Positions 1 through 9,440 are shown, counted from the first letter of the stretch. The stretch is 64,000 nt of DNA from Natronolimnobius baerhuensis (GCF_002177135.1 NZ_MWPH01000002.1:62001-126000); one strand, 5' to 3'. Notes: a model not told the origin generated them from the sequence alone. A program made the numbers and translations.

Positions 1-364
1 GTGCAGTGTAGTAGACGATGTCGATATCGTGCGTATCAATCACTCGGATACCGGCCTGCACGACGGGCAAGATCCAGCGAAGCGCAAGGAGGTTGAACGA
101 CGGCGACGAGTCGCTGAGGAGGCGACGTTGCACGCGCGTGGTAAGTGTCCCGCCGAGGGGTTGTACGGGTCGAATCTCGGTGACGCCTCGTACATCGTCT
201 CGAAACTCGTGGGCCACCGGTTCGAACTGGGCGTCCCTACTGGCGGTCAGCACCGACGGCGTCCAGCCATATTCGGGGAGATATTTGAGAAATTTCACGG
301 TTCGGAAGACGCTCACGCCTCCGTGAGGCGGGAACGTATACGAGACGACCAGCACGTTATTCAC
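1..364 (-). CDS. glycosyltransferase family 4, N-terminal part (3' end outside window)
   Basis: About 121 N-terminal residues are visible; the gene runs off the left edge. The translation begins VNNVLVVSYTFPPHGGVSVF and continues with RTVKFLKYLPEYGW. This is the typical first beta strand and glycine loop of GT-B fold (GT4-type) glycosyltransferases. No ATG is present; the GTG at 364 or the one at 355 must be used, and the first overlaps the stop of the preceding gene by 8 bp. It is the last visible gene of the ten-gene glycan operon. By analogy it transfers a sugar from a nucleotide donor to a lipid-linked glycan at the inner face of the membrane. Donor and acceptor cannot be read from this fragment. 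Confidence 0.75.
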   Translation of the reverse strand, partial: MNNVLVVSYTFPPHGGVSVFRTVKFLKYLPEYGWTPSVLTASRDAQFEPVAHEFRDDVRGVTEIRPVQPLGGTLTTRVQRRLLSDSSPSFNLLALRWILPVVQAGIRVIDTHDIDIVYYTA

Positions 365-1580
365 GGCTATCGACCTCCGCATAGATTCGTTCGTACTGCG
401 TGAGACACGTCTCCCAGGAAAACTCGTTCGCGAACGCGCGAATCCGACTCGAATCCCATTCGGCCGAGAGGGCTTCTCGAATCCCCTCGGTGAGTGCATC
501 TACATCATCAGGGTCGACGCGGACACTGCAAATCCCATCGCCGGGGACGACCATTTCGGGCACGGCCGTTGTTCCAACGACGGGAACGCCACAGGCCATC
601 GCCTCGAGGTAGACGATGCCGAACGATTCGGACCGACTCGGCAGGACGAACAGGTCGGCTGCCTCGTAGTACGGCCTGACGTCATCGACGATTCCTTCGA
701 ACGAAACGCGGTCAGCGATCCCCTGCTCTCGAGCGTACGACTGCACACAATCGCGTTCGGGACCGTCTCCAACGACAGTGAGGTGAACGTCATGCGTCTC
801 GACAACGGCGGCAATCGCCTCGAGGAGCGCGTAGATCCCCTTTCGCTTCACTAAATTGCCGACAAACAGCAACTGGTGAGCAGCCGTCCCTGACGTACCG
901 GTAGACGAGGACAGTGGCTGTGGCAGATCGGCCGTCACGTTCGAAAAGCGCGAGATATCGATCGGGTTGGGAACGACCCACTCATGTGGACAGGGCGAGA
1001 AGTGCTCGTGAAAGTCCTCGCGGACGTCCTGACTCACGTAAATCATGTTGTCGATGTACTGAACGTTCTTTGCTACGAGTGGATGGAACCGAGCGACCAC
1101 CGCTGGCTCGGATTGCGTGATGGTATGCGTGCTGTGGACGGTGACGACGAGCGGTGGCGAGGACGCGGCCTCTCGAGCGGCGATGAGCGCCGGCGGGAAC
1201 CGGACCTCGGCATGGTGGACATGGATCACGTCCGGTTCGAACCGCTGGATTACGTCGAGGCAGACGAACGAGTAGGCGACGTACCGCGCTCGAGCGCTCG
1301 CTGGAAAGTCGTCGAACCACGAGAAGAGTGTTCGCACGATTGGTATCGACCGGAGGTTTCGGCCGAGCGCCCGGAGGCCGTCTTGGGGCGAGACGCCGTA
1401 TACGTCAACGCCGTCGATTCGAACAGGGTGTGATGACTGTGAGACGTTGTTTGCGAGCAGCGCGACCTCATGACCGTTTGCTGCCAGTTGCGCCGAGAGC
1501 TCCCAGGAGTGGGTAACGACGCCGCCTGCGCTCCGTCCGCCGATGTCCGGCGGCACGCCACCGAGTTGGAGGAGTCTCAC
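357..1580 (-). CDS. glycosyltransferase family 4 (GT-B fold)
   Basis: 407 aa. It starts VRLLQLGGVPPDIGGRSAGG, a GT4 N-terminus with the glycine loop. The C-terminal Rossmann domain opens at LLFVGNLVKRKG (about residue 240) and carries the E-x7-E region in SESFGIVYLEAMACGVPVV (about 316-335), which binds the nucleotide-sugar diphosphate. The GTG at 1580 is chosen because it gives a GTGA 4-bp overlap with the upstream stop and starts exactly at the family N-terminus; the longer frame to 1652 adds 24 non-homologous residues. It belongs to the minus-strand glycan operon, so its donor may be the diacetamido-uronic acid made by the operon; that is inference. Confidence 0.9.
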   Translation of the reverse strand: MRLLQLGGVPPDIGGRSAGGVVTHSWELSAQLAANGHEVALLANNVSQSSHPVRIDGVDVYGVSPQDGLRALGRNLRSIPIVRTLFSWFDDFPASARARYVAYSFVCLDVIQRFEPDVIHVHHAEVRFPPALIAAREAASSPPLVVTVHSTHTITQSEPAVVARFHPLVAKNVQYIDNMIYVSQDVREDFHEHFSPCPHEWVVPNPIDISRFSNVTADLPQPLSSSTGTSGTAAHQLLFVGNLVKRKGIYALLEAIAAVVETHDVHLTVVGDGPERDCVQSYAREQGIADRVSFEGIVDDVRPYYEAADLFVLPSRSESFGIVYLEAMACGVPVVGTTAVPEMVVPGDGICSVRVDPDDVDALTEGIREALSAEWDSSRIRAFANEFSWETCLTQYERIYAEVDSRE

Positions 1581-2782
1581 GCTGACACCACACCGTCGGA
1601 CGGAGTCGTAACAAGTTCGGTGAGACTGTACGCCATCCACGCCTGACACCATCGCATCAGGGTGAACCGCTTCGTGTAGTGCTTTCGCTGCTGGTAGTAG
1701 AACCGTCCGCCGCCAGCGTAGAGCGTATTGATGGCCCAGTCGGCGATCCGTCGGGCGAACGCTGGCTTGCCAGCGTACGCAAAGACGAGAATTCCCTGCG
1801 CGGCAGCGTGGATGTCGCGGGGGTAGGTAGATCGCTCATCCCAGTTCGGGGCGCCCGACGACTCGTACAGGCTGGTTCGGTAGAACTCGAGTGCACGGTC
1901 GACAGTGGCCGTAAATGCATCCGGGTCGATGACCGCTCGGTACCGGACGAACGACTCGATGATGAAGCCATTGTGGTAGTTATCCATCGAGACGTGCGAG
2001 GCGGACGGCGGGTCGCGGTACTTCCAGCCGCCGCTTGGGTGCTGGTTCGCCGCAACGTAGTGCAGGATCTGACGCGCAGTGTCGGCGTATGCTTCCGTCC
2101 CCGTCTGCTCGTACAGATCGACGAACAGCCGCGCGCCGAGAGCGTTCGCGTTGAGCGTGAACTGGTCGGTCGAACTCGTTGGTTTGTACGTCAGTCGCGC
2201 ACCCGTCCCCAACTCCGTCTCGATAGTATGGTACTCGAGGTCAGTGTACACGAACTCGGCGGCCGACGTGGCGATCTGTTGGTACCGCGGAATACCCGAC
2301 CGACACAACGAGCGAACCGCATACGACGTTGTCACGATGTCTGGCGTATTCGCTGGTGTCTTCGACTCGAGACTTTGTACCGGATGTCGGTGGCCGGCGC
2401 AGAATCCGGCGTATCCCTCGCGGCGCATGGAGCAGATCCAGTCGAGCAACTGCTGAGATTCGCTCCGGTACCGGTGGTCGGCGAGACAGTCGAACAGGTT
2501 CTGATACGCGACAGCGAAGAGACTCGCTCCCTTGATATTCCGTCGTTTGGGGACGAGAAACAGCGGACGGATGTTGATCGGCGCTCGCTTACAGCTCTCC
2601 TGGACGGCGATATTGAGCCATCGGTTCTCGACCGGCACCGCCTGAAGGAGCCTGCTGCTCAGTCCGTCTGCCTTGTCGTAGCCACTGTATTGTCGCCGTT
2701 TTGCGTACTGCAGGGCGTCCCTCGCGATCGATAGACGCTCTACATCGGTTCGTCTCAGTTCGGATTCAGTCGCGGTCGTCAT
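1577..2782 (-). CDS. alpha/alpha-barrel protein of unknown function in glycan operon
   Basis: 401 aa, soluble, no signal peptide. The helix-pair spacing and motifs such as QHPSGGWKYRDP, DNYHNGFIIESF and NWDERSTYPRDIHAAAQGI look like an (alpha/alpha) toroid. That fold is used by six-hairpin glycosidases, glycan lyases, uronyl epimerases and terpenoid cyclases. Asp and Glu residues cluster in DNYHNG and NWDERSTYPRD (about residues 265-330) and could be catalytic. It overlaps the epimerase gene by 17 bp and the GT4 gene by 4 bp, so it is translationally tied to the glycan genes and probably acts on a glycan intermediate in the cytoplasm. The ATG at 2782 removes 93 unrelated residues of the longer frame. 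Exact function is not known to me. Confidence 0.75.
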   Translation of the reverse strand: MTTATESELRRTDVERLSIARDALQYAKRRQYSGYDKADGLSSRLLQAVPVENRWLNIAVQESCKRAPINIRPLFLVPKRRNIKGASLFAVAYQNLFDCLADHRYRSESQQLLDWICSMRREGYAGFCAGHRHPVQSLESKTPANTPDIVTTSYAVRSLCRSGIPRYQQIATSAAEFVYTDLEYHTIETELGTGARLTYKPTSSTDQFTLNANALGARLFVDLYEQTGTEAYADTARQILHYVAANQHPSGGWKYRDPPSASHVSMDNYHNGFIIESFVRYRAVIDPDAFTATVDRALEFYRTSLYESSGAPNWDERSTYPRDIHAAAQGILVFAYAGKPAFARRIADWAINTLYAGGGRFYYQQRKHYTKRFTLMRWCQAWMAYSLTELVTTPSDGVVSA

Positions 2783-3836
2783 TTTCGAGGATAGTGATGA
2801 TCTTCTCTGCCGCACGGCCGTCACCGTAGAGTGACGGCGTGGACGTCGGCCAGGAGTCTGTCTCGAGCGCCGCGGTGAGTGCCTCTTGGTCGGCGCCGAC
2901 GAGTCGATTCCACCCGCAGTCGACCGTCTCCTGCCACTCGGTTTCCTCGCGCAGCGTGATGCAGGGCGTCTCGAGGTAGAACGCCTCCTTTTGTACCCCG
3001 CCGGAGTCGGTGACGACGCGCTCGGCACCCTCGAGAAGGTGCACGAAATCGAGGTAGCCAACGGGATCGATGATCTCGAGGCCCCGGTTTGCAGCCTCCC
3101 ACAGGCCGTACTCGCGCAGGGGCGCTTCCGTTCGCGGGTGCAGGGGAACGACGACCCGTTGGGGCGCAGCGACGAGGGCGTCGATAATAGTGGTCAGTCG
3201 ACTCGGCGTCTCGGTGTTTTTCGGCCGGTGAATCGTACCCAGAACGTAATTGTCCTCCTCGAGCGCCGATTGCTCGAGGATCTCGCTTCGGTCCGCCGCC
3301 CGTTCTCGAGCCCAGCGGATAGCGTCGTATCCGACGTCGCCGACGACGTGGACGCCGTCAGTAATGCCTTCTCCTTCGAGCATCGTCTTTGCCAGGTCAC
3401 TTGGTGCAAACAACAGATCGGAGACGTGATCCGTGAGGACCCGATTAATCTCTTCCGGCATCGACCGGTCGTGGCTCCGGAGCCCGGCTTCGACGTGGGC
3501 GATCGGATCGTCGAGCTTTGAAGCGGCAATCGCCCCTGCGAGCGTCGAGTTCGTATCGCCATAGAGGAGGACGATATCAGGCGATTCCTCGAGCAGGATC
3601 TCTTCGATACCCTCGATCATGGCTGCGGTCTGTCGACCGTGTGTATCGGAGCCGACGCCAAGGTTGTAGTCCGGATCCGGTATCGAGAGCTCGTCGAAGA
3701 ACACCGCCGACAGGTCGTCGCTGTAGTGCTGGCCGGTGTGGACGAGAATTTCCTCGTGATCGGGCCGAAGGTGGCGAGAGACCGCGAACGCCTTGACGAA
3801 CTGGGGCCGAGCACCGACAACGGAAACGAGTTTCAT
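2766..3836 (-). CDS. wecB: UDP-N-acetylglucosamine 2-epimerase family (WecB/WbpI type)
   Basis: 356 aa, the usual length of non-hydrolysing UDP-GlcNAc 2-epimerases. It starts MKLVSVVGARPQFVKAFAVS. Visible family motifs in order are HTGQHYSD (about 41), YGDTNSTLAG (about 90), HVEAGLRSHD, PLHPRTE (about 235) and VTDSGGVQKEA followed by LREETEWQETV, which bind UDP and the allosteric UDP-GlcNAc. In this operon the more likely substrate is UDP-2,3-diacetamido-glucuronic acid (WbpI-like, giving the manno isomer) rather than UDP-GlcNAc, because WbpA/B/D/E homologues lie upstream. The ATG at 3836 sits in an ATGA overlap with the upstream stop. Confidence 0.92.
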   Translation of the reverse strand: MKLVSVVGARPQFVKAFAVSRHLRPDHEEILVHTGQHYSDDLSAVFFDELSIPDPDYNLGVGSDTHGRQTAAMIEGIEEILLEESPDIVLLYGDTNSTLAGAIAASKLDDPIAHVEAGLRSHDRSMPEEINRVLTDHVSDLLFAPSDLAKTMLEGEGITDGVHVVGDVGYDAIRWARERAADRSEILEQSALEEDNYVLGTIHRPKNTETPSRLTTIIDALVAAPQRVVVPLHPRTEAPLREYGLWEAANRGLEIIDPVGYLDFVHLLEGAERVVTDSGGVQKEAFYLETPCITLREETEWQETVDCGWNRLVGADQEALTAALETDSWPTSTPSLYGDGRAAEKIITILENDDRD

Positions 3837-4876
3837 GCGCCACCCCCGACGTCGGCGATCTGCTCGAGCATATACTCGGTGACGTCGATCTTCTCCTCGA
3901 CGAGCCGCGCTCGCTTCGCCGACCATGTCTCCTGTAAAGCAGGCAATTCACACAGGTCGCGGACGAGTTTGATCGTTTCGTCGGCGTCCGAGCGGGAGTA
4001 CAGGAGCCCGTACTCGTCCTCGAGTTCGACGAAGTTGCTCATGTCGGCGTCGCCAGCGAACGTATTCGAACGAACCGCTGGCGTCCCGAGGACGGCGGCT
4101 TCAGTCGCCATCGTCTGCGAGTCGCCAACGTACAGGTCGGCGTAGTACAGCAAGTCGTGCATCCGTTCGGGCGGGATCGGCAGGCGGTACGAGTCGAACT
4201 CCTCGGGGAGCGGTCGCTCGCTGCTGATGTAGACCGCGCCGTACTCGTCGAGAACTGAGACGAGTTCGCGCTTGGCCTCGCTCGAGAGCCCGCGCTGTCC
4301 GATGTCGTGGTGTGCGCCCCAGGAGACGAACCGAACGACGGCGTACGGTTTCTCGGGTTCGACGCCGAACGCTCGGAGCGAATCTGGATCGGGACTGAAC
4401 CGATCCGGATGGAGGTACGCGAGTTCGTGGTAGCCGTCGTACGTCCGGTGTTTGTCGCCGTAATCGACGCTGAAGTTCGTCGGCGTACAGAGGCGGTCGA
4501 CGAACGGAAGCGTCAGCGACGACGCGAGCTTGACCGGTTCGCTGTCGTTGAACGCGATCACCGGACAGTCGAGCAGTCGCCCGGCGTGAGCGGTCGCGGG
4601 ACTCATGACGCAGAGCGCGACGTCAGGGTCGAATCGCTTGACCAGTCGAATCGTTCGAACTTCGCGTGCCAGCCACTCGGAGAGCAACGAGAGCTTCCGA
4701 GTACCGATCCTCGAGATGGGGAGGTGGTCGATTTCGTCACTGTCGAGCAACTGGATCGTGACGTCTTTCTCCCGAGAGAGCACCAGCACCTCGTGGCCGT
4801 CCGCCTCGAGCGCGCGAATGGCGTGTTTAAACAGGTGGACGTGTGCGGGGTGGCTGACGTCGAACAGTACTTTCAT
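3833..4876 (-). CDS. DUF354 family protein, glycosyltransferase/epimerase-like fold
   Basis: 347 aa. It starts MKVLFDVSHPAHVHLFKHAI, the hallmark N-terminus of archaeal DUF354 proteins, whose fold resembles GT-B enzymes and UDP-GlcNAc 2-epimerase. Further motifs are TYDGYHELAYLHPDRF (about 155), PPERMHDLLYYADLYVGD (about 245) and MATEAAVLGTPAVRSN, equivalent to the donor-binding C-terminal segment of GT-B enzymes. It overlaps the neighbouring genes by 4 bp on both sides. A second member (34513-35577) occupies the same kind of context in the other polysaccharide cluster. A glycosyltransferase-like role is inferred; no reaction is established for the family as far as I know. Confidence 0.88.
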   Translation of the reverse strand: MKVLFDVSHPAHVHLFKHAIRALEADGHEVLVLSREKDVTIQLLDSDEIDHLPISRIGTRKLSLLSEWLAREVRTIRLVKRFDPDVALCVMSPATAHAGRLLDCPVIAFNDSEPVKLASSLTLPFVDRLCTPTNFSVDYGDKHRTYDGYHELAYLHPDRFSPDPDSLRAFGVEPEKPYAVVRFVSWGAHHDIGQRGLSSEAKRELVSVLDEYGAVYISSERPLPEEFDSYRLPIPPERMHDLLYYADLYVGDSQTMATEAAVLGTPAVRSNTFAGDADMSNFVELEDEYGLLYSRSDADETIKLVRDLCELPALQETWSAKRARLVEEKIDVTEYMLEQIADVGGGA

Positions 4877-5952
4877 CGCGTATCGAATTTCGGTGGTTGG
4901 TCGTCGATTCCGACCGATTCGGAATCGGATCGAGTCGTCTCGATCCGGAGCTCTTTGTCCTCGTTGTGCTCCATGTCGAACACCATCGCAAGCAGCATGA
5001 AGAGCCACCCCTGTGCGAACAACAGGATGCTCGAGGCCGCCTTGAGGTGGAGGTGGTCGTCGTGGTTGCTCGCCGCGTGGAGCGTTCGGAGACCGCTGAG
5101 TATGCCGCTCCCTGCCGTTGCCGCGCCGGCGTAGTACAACAGCGCAAGCGGGTGGAAGTCTCGGACCAGATACTTGGCCTGTAACCGCCAGAAGAAACTC
5201 GAGAGCAACATGAGAGAGACCTTTCGGATGTACCGCGGGTACATGATCCCCGACTGCTCGGTGGCGTATATCGCGGGAATTGCCACGTCGGCGACCCGCA
5301 TCTCCTGGACGTTCAACTTCACCAAGAGATGGTTGCAGTAGCCGTAGTCCTCGTAGAGCCCTTCGATGTCGACCGCTTCGAGCGCGTCGCCGGAGATCGC
5401 CGTGTACCCATTCTGCGGGTCAGTCGTCTTCCAGTAGCCGCTGGCGATCTTCGTTAGCACGGAGAGGACCGTATTCCCGACGAAGCGCCACGTGGACATC
5501 CCCTGGCGGAACTCTCGAGAGAGTAATCGAGTGCCCTTCGCGTAGTCCACCCGATTCTCGACGACCGGATCCAGCAGCCGTTTGAGCACGAGCGGGTCCA
5601 TCTGATCGTCACCGGCCATGACGGCGATGACATCGATATCGTCGTCGAGTGCCGCCATGTACCCGGTTTTGATCGCGGCTCCGACACCGCGGTTGTGTTC
5701 GTGTCGCATCGGTTGGATTCGTGGCTCGAGCGCGGCGTCGCCGTCGGTTTCCGCCGTCTGGTTGGTACGAGACGACCTCTCGTTGAGGCGCACAGCGTGG
5801 CGTGTGAGTTCACTCCACGTCTCATCGCTCGAGCCGTCGTCGACCACGTACGCTCGGTCAACGAACGACGGCAGTCGCTCGAGAACCGAGCCGATGAGCG
5901 CCCCTTCATCGTACGCTGGGATAACGACACCCACAGTGTGCGTTCTATACAC
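4873..5952 (-). CDS. glycosyltransferase family 2, dolichol-phosphate-sugar synthase-like, membrane anchored
   Basis: About 359 aa. The GT2 catalytic domain starts near residue 9 with VVIPAYDEG, then VVDDGSSDET (about 38), HNRGVGAAIKTGY and the metal-binding region MAGDDQMDP (about 115). QNGYTAISGDALE follows, as in DPM1-type enzymes. The C-terminal third has two or three hydrophobic helices (LALLYYAGAATAGSGIL and SILLFAQGWLFMLLAMV), which anchor it to the membrane. It probably loads a sugar onto a polyprenyl/dolichyl phosphate. The GTG at 5952 has GGAGG about 7 nt upstream and overlaps the dehydrogenase stop by 8 bp; the GTG at 5961 is an alternative. Confidence 0.88.
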   Translation of the reverse strand: MYRTHTVGVVIPAYDEGALIGSVLERLPSFVDRAYVVDDGSSDETWSELTRHAVRLNERSSRTNQTAETDGDAALEPRIQPMRHEHNRGVGAAIKTGYMAALDDDIDVIAVMAGDDQMDPLVLKRLLDPVVENRVDYAKGTRLLSREFRQGMSTWRFVGNTVLSVLTKIASGYWKTTDPQNGYTAISGDALEAVDIEGLYEDYGYCNHLLVKLNVQEMRVADVAIPAIYATEQSGIMYPRYIRKVSLMLLSSFFWRLQAKYLVRDFHPLALLYYAGAATAGSGILSGLRTLHAASNHDDHLHLKAASSILLFAQGWLFMLLAMVFDMEHNEDKELRIETTRSDSESVGIDDQPPKFDTR

Positions 5953-7348
5953 CGCGATCACCTCCGACACCGATCGTGTACAGTCGGTGGCCAGCGTCGG
6001 TGATCTCAGCGACGTCGAGCGCGTCGCGTCCGTCGAGGACGAACAGTTGACCGCTCTCGCGCTCGAGTTCGTCCCACTGTATCGATTCGAACTCCTCGTG
6101 TGGCGTGACGACGACGACGGCGTCGAACAGTCGATCCTCGAGGTCGGCAAGAGAGAGTCGCTGAAGGTTGAACTCCCCGACGGATTCGAGCATCGGATCG
6201 ACGCCGTACACCGACGCATCCTGTTCTGACAGCTGTTGGGCGAGAGCCAGCGACGGCGACGCTCGAATCTCTTCGACACCCGGCCGGTACGTAAGTCCCA
6301 GCAGGAGTATCGAGGCCTCCGAGATCGTCGTGCCTTCGGCCTCGAACTCCGCTCTAAGTTTCTCGACGACGAATCCTGGCATCGAATCGTTGACCGCTCG
6401 AGCGGTCTCGAGCAGCGGCGTCGGCGTTTCGAAGGGGGCGATTACGAAGTAGGGATAGAAGGGGATGCAGTGGCCGCCGACACCCGGGCCCGGCCGGTGG
6501 ATGTCGCAGTAGGGCTGGGTGTTCGCGACCTCGATTGCCTCCAGAACGTCGATTCCCAACTCGTCCGCCATCGTCGCCAGCTCGTTCGCGAGCGCGATGT
6601 TGACGTCGCGGTAGAGTCCCTCGAACACCTTCACGGCTTCCGCGGTCGTCGCATCCGAGACGCAAAGTACGTCCGCATCCGTGAGTTCGCCGTAAATAAG
6701 CTCCGTCACGCGCCCGCTTTCGGCGTCGATACCGCCGACGACCTTCGGATACGCACCCCGGATATCCCTGAGTGCGCGCCCGCTCGAGGTTCGCTCGGGG
6801 CAGACAGCGAGTCCGAACTCACCGACCGACAGGCCGGATGTGGACTCGAGAGCGGGACGGACGCGTTCGGCCGTCGTTCTCGGCGGGACGGTGCACTCGA
6901 TGATGACGATGTCACCCGCCTCGAGTCCCGAACCGATATCGTCGATGACAGCGTCGAGGATCGAGAGGTCGGGTTCGTGTTCGGCCGTGATCGGCGTCGG
7001 AACGATCACGACGTGGACGATGCCGTATTCGGCGGCCTCGAGCGGATCGGCCGTCGCCGAGAGCGCCCCGTTCGAGACGAGTTCCGCGACGAGTTCCGGG
7101 AGTCCCGGCTCCCCTTTGACGTGACAGTGACCCTCGTTGAGTTCTTCGACGACCGCAGGATCGACATCGGCCCCGAGGACGTTTTCGGTCGTCTTTGCGT
7201 ACATTGCCGCGAGCGGGAGTCCCATCTTCCCGAGTCCGTAGACCGAAATTGGAACTGAACCGCTTTGCAGCGCCTCGATCTGGTGCTCGCTGGAGTGGTC
7301 CGAGTTGTACAGCGGCGTCGATTTGGTTCCGGGTCGGTGATTAGTCAT
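5945..7348 (-). CDS. UDP-N-acetyl-hexosamine 6-dehydrogenase (WbpA/WecC type)
   Basis: 467 aa. The NAD-binding motif is VYGLGKMGLPLA (residues 36-47) and VIVPTPI ends the first Rossmann domain. The central domain has AVKVFEGLYRDVNIALANE with Lys240 and Asn250. The catalytic Cys294 lies in GPGVGGHCIPFYPYF, and LGLTYRPGVEEIRASPS opens the UDP-binding domain. It oxidises C6 of a UDP-HexNAc to the uronic acid with two NAD. Followed by the WbpB/E/D/I homologues of the same operon it would supply UDP-GlcNAcA for the diacetamido-uronic acid route; a WecC role (UDP-ManNAc) is the alternative. It overlaps the upstream gene by 8 bp. Confidence 0.9.
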   Translation of the reverse strand: MTNHRPGTKSTPLYNSDHSSEHQIEALQSGSVPISVYGLGKMGLPLAAMYAKTTENVLGADVDPAVVEELNEGHCHVKGEPGLPELVAELVSNGALSATADPLEAAEYGIVHVVIVPTPITAEHEPDLSILDAVIDDIGSGLEAGDIVIIECTVPPRTTAERVRPALESTSGLSVGEFGLAVCPERTSSGRALRDIRGAYPKVVGGIDAESGRVTELIYGELTDADVLCVSDATTAEAVKVFEGLYRDVNIALANELATMADELGIDVLEAIEVANTQPYCDIHRPGPGVGGHCIPFYPYFVIAPFETPTPLLETARAVNDSMPGFVVEKLRAEFEAEGTTISEASILLLGLTYRPGVEEIRASPSLALAQQLSEQDASVYGVDPMLESVGEFNLQRLSLADLEDRLFDAVVVVTPHEEFESIQWDELERESGQLFVLDGRDALDVAEITDAGHRLYTIGVGGDRGV

Positions 7349-8327
7349 CTGCGATCTGTGATGGTTCTGGAAGATCCGTTCCGATCTCGTCGATTTTCTG
7401 TGCGACCTCGAGCGCCCGGAGCCCGTCGCTGACGGTCACCTCCGGTATACTTTCCGAACTGACGGCGTCGAGAAACGACTCGAGTTCCCTTGCGAGTGGC
7501 TCTTCACCGTAAATTTGTGGCTGTTCGATGGTGCTCATCTCGCGATACAGCGCTCGCCCCTGATCTTCGAGATACTCCGGCATCGAATCTCGGTGAATAT
7601 TGATCGACTGGTTGTTGTAGTCGAGTTTGACGAGGCACTCTTCGGCGGTGATATCGAGCGTTCGAGACGTTTGCTGTGTCAGCCGACTCGCCGTCAGCGA
7701 TGCCATCATGCCCGAGTCGAACTCGAGCAGTCCCGTGGCGTGTTTGTTCCCGTAGACGCCCACGCTCTGGATTGTAGCCGGCATCTCGCCGAGCAGCATG
7801 AGGATGATGTCGATGTCGTGGATCATCAGGTCGATCACGGCACTGTCCGCGATGTAGCGGTCTGGTGGCGGGCCGAGACGCCTCGACGTGATATCGATCA
7901 CGGTCAACTCGTCGAGAAACTCCTGGAGAGCGACGACCGCGGGATTGAAGCGCTCGACGTGTCCGACCTGGACGACTTCCGTCGATTCCTTCGCCTTCGT
8001 GAGGAGTTTGTACCCGACGTGGAGTTCGTCGACGACCGGTTTCTCGATCATGATCCCGATGTCCGTCTCGAGGCATTTGACCGCGAGATTGTAGTGATGA
8101 ACCGTGGGAACGACGATAGAGGCAGCGTCGATGGAGTCAAGTAACTCCTCGAGGTCCAGTGCCTTCGTACTGTACTCGTTGGCGACCTCTTCGGCAAGCG
8201 ACCGGTCATAGTCACAGATGCCGACGAGATTCGCGGACGGGAGGTTGTTGTATACTCGTGCGTGGTGTTGGCCCATTTTGCCGACGCCGATGACGCCGAC
8301 ATCGATTTGGGGAGTCTCTGTTGTCAT
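7341..8327 (-). CDS. Gfo/Idh/MocA oxidoreductase, WbpB-like UDP-sugar 3-dehydrogenase
   Basis: 328 aa. The N-terminal Rossmann domain has GVIGVGKMGQHHARVY (residues 11-26). The EKP motif appears as MIEKPVVDE (about 92), characteristic of Gfo/Idh/MocA enzymes, followed by VGHVERFNPAV. The C-terminal domain has the IHDIDIILMLLGE histidine region (about 170). Next to a DegT aminotransferase, a hexapeptide acetyltransferase and a UDP-sugar 6-dehydrogenase, the most likely reaction is oxidation of C3 of UDP-GlcNAcA to the 3-keto sugar before amination, as by WbpB. It follows the aminotransferase gene after a 27-bp gap, the only non-overlapping junction in this part of the operon. Confidence 0.85.
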   Translation of the reverse strand: MTTETPQIDVGVIGVGKMGQHHARVYNNLPSANLVGICDYDRSLAEEVANEYSTKALDLEELLDSIDAASIVVPTVHHYNLAVKCLETDIGIMIEKPVVDELHVGYKLLTKAKESTEVVQVGHVERFNPAVVALQEFLDELTVIDITSRRLGPPPDRYIADSAVIDLMIHDIDIILMLLGEMPATIQSVGVYGNKHATGLLEFDSGMMASLTASRLTQQTSRTLDITAEECLVKLDYNNQSINIHRDSMPEYLEDQGRALYREMSTIEQPQIYGEEPLARELESFLDAVSSESIPEVTVSDGLRALEVAQKIDEIGTDLPEPSQIADD

Positions 8328-8354
8328 TGATGTTCGTGGTGTAGGTGGTGCATC

Positions 8355-9440
8355 TCAGGTGAGGTACTGTGTGATCACCGTCGAGATTTGAGCGATTTCT
8401 GCGTCTGAAACCGAGGGGTGGACGGGAAGCGAGAGGACGTCCCGTGCCGCTTGCTCTGCTATGGGGGCGTCGGCGTCGATCTCGTCGTAGGCAGGCTGGT
8501 CGTGAATGCAGGTGGGATAGTAGACGCCGCTCCCGATATCGTGGTCGGCAAGGTGGTCCGCGAGGGCGGTGCGGTCGTGCGAGCGGACACGAACGGTGTA
8601 CTGATGGAACGCGTGTTTCGCCGGTGGCGATTCGACCGGAAGCACGAGATCCGTGTCCGAGAGTCCGGCGGAGAGTCGGGTGGCATTTTCCCGACGCCGG
8701 TCGACGAACCCGGGCAGCCGCTCGAGTTGAACACGACCGATTGCCGCTGCAAGACTGGTCATACGAAAGTTATACCCGACGGTAGAGTGTTCGTAGGTGC
8801 CAGTTTGCTCGCGTCCGTGATTGATGAACTGCCGCACACGCTCTGCAAGTCGAGGTTGGTCCGTCAGGACGATTCCACCTTCTCCTGTCGTCATATTCTT
8901 TGTCGGATAGAACGAGAAGCACGCTGCGTCGCCGAACGTTCCGACGGGTTGGCCATCGTACCGTGCCCCGTGGGCCTGCGCTGCATCCTCGATGAGTGGA
9001 ACCTCGAGGTCGTCGGCAAGTTCGACAAACGCGTCCATCTCTGCCGGGAGTCCGTAGAGGTGGACAACGATGATCGCATCAACCTGTGTTTCGGTCGCGA
9101 CGTCTCTGGCAGAGTCGGGATCGAGGTTATACGTTGTCGGATCGATGTCCGCAAACACCGGTTCGGCACCGACGTGCTTGATTGCATTCGCAGTCGCAAT
9201 GAACGAGAATGGTGTCGTGAGAACTCGATCACCGACACCGATTCCAAGGCTGGAAAGTGCTGCGTGGAGTGCAGTCGTCCCGTTCGACGTTGCGATGCCA
9301 TGAGCAGTGTCACAGTACGCCGCGAATTCGCGCTCGAACTTGCGAACCTCGGGGCCGTCGGCGATTGTCCCGCTCCGGATGACGTCTCCAACCCGTGTAA
9401 TCTCTGTCTCATCGAGAAGTGGCTGTGCGATAGTGATCAT
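8355..9440 (-). CDS. DegT/DnrJ/EryC1/StrS aminotransferase, WbpE-like
   Basis: 361 aa, the normal family length. [18 protein letters not shown] (about 51-68) is the PLP-phosphate loop, [10 protein letters not shown] and [11 protein letters not shown] (about 149) hold the cofactor Asp, and Lys181 in [13 protein letters not shown] is the Schiff-base lysine. NYNFRMT-type binding is seen as [20 protein letters not shown]. It would transfer an amino group from glutamate to the 3-keto UDP-sugar made by the neighbouring oxidoreductase. Its start ATG overlaps the stop of the acetyltransferase gene by 4 bp (ATGA). All key residues are present. Confidence 0.92.
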   Translation of the reverse strand: MITIAQPLLDETEITRVGDVIRSGTIADGPEVRKFEREFAAYCDTAHGIATSNGTTALHAALSSLGIGVGDRVLTTPFSFIATANAIKHVGAEPVFADIDPTTYNLDPDSARDVATETQVDAIIVVHLYGLPAEMDAFVELADDLEVPLIEDAAQAHGARYDGQPVGTFGDAACFSFYPTKNMTTGEGGIVLTDQPRLAERVRQFINHGREQTGTYEHSTVGYNFRMTSLAAAIGRVQLERLPGFVDRRRENATRLSAGLSDTDLVLPVESPPAKHAFHQYTVRVRSHDRTALADHLADHDIGSGVYYPTCIHDQPAYDEIDADAPIAEQAARDVLSLPVHPSVSDAEIAQISTVITQYLT

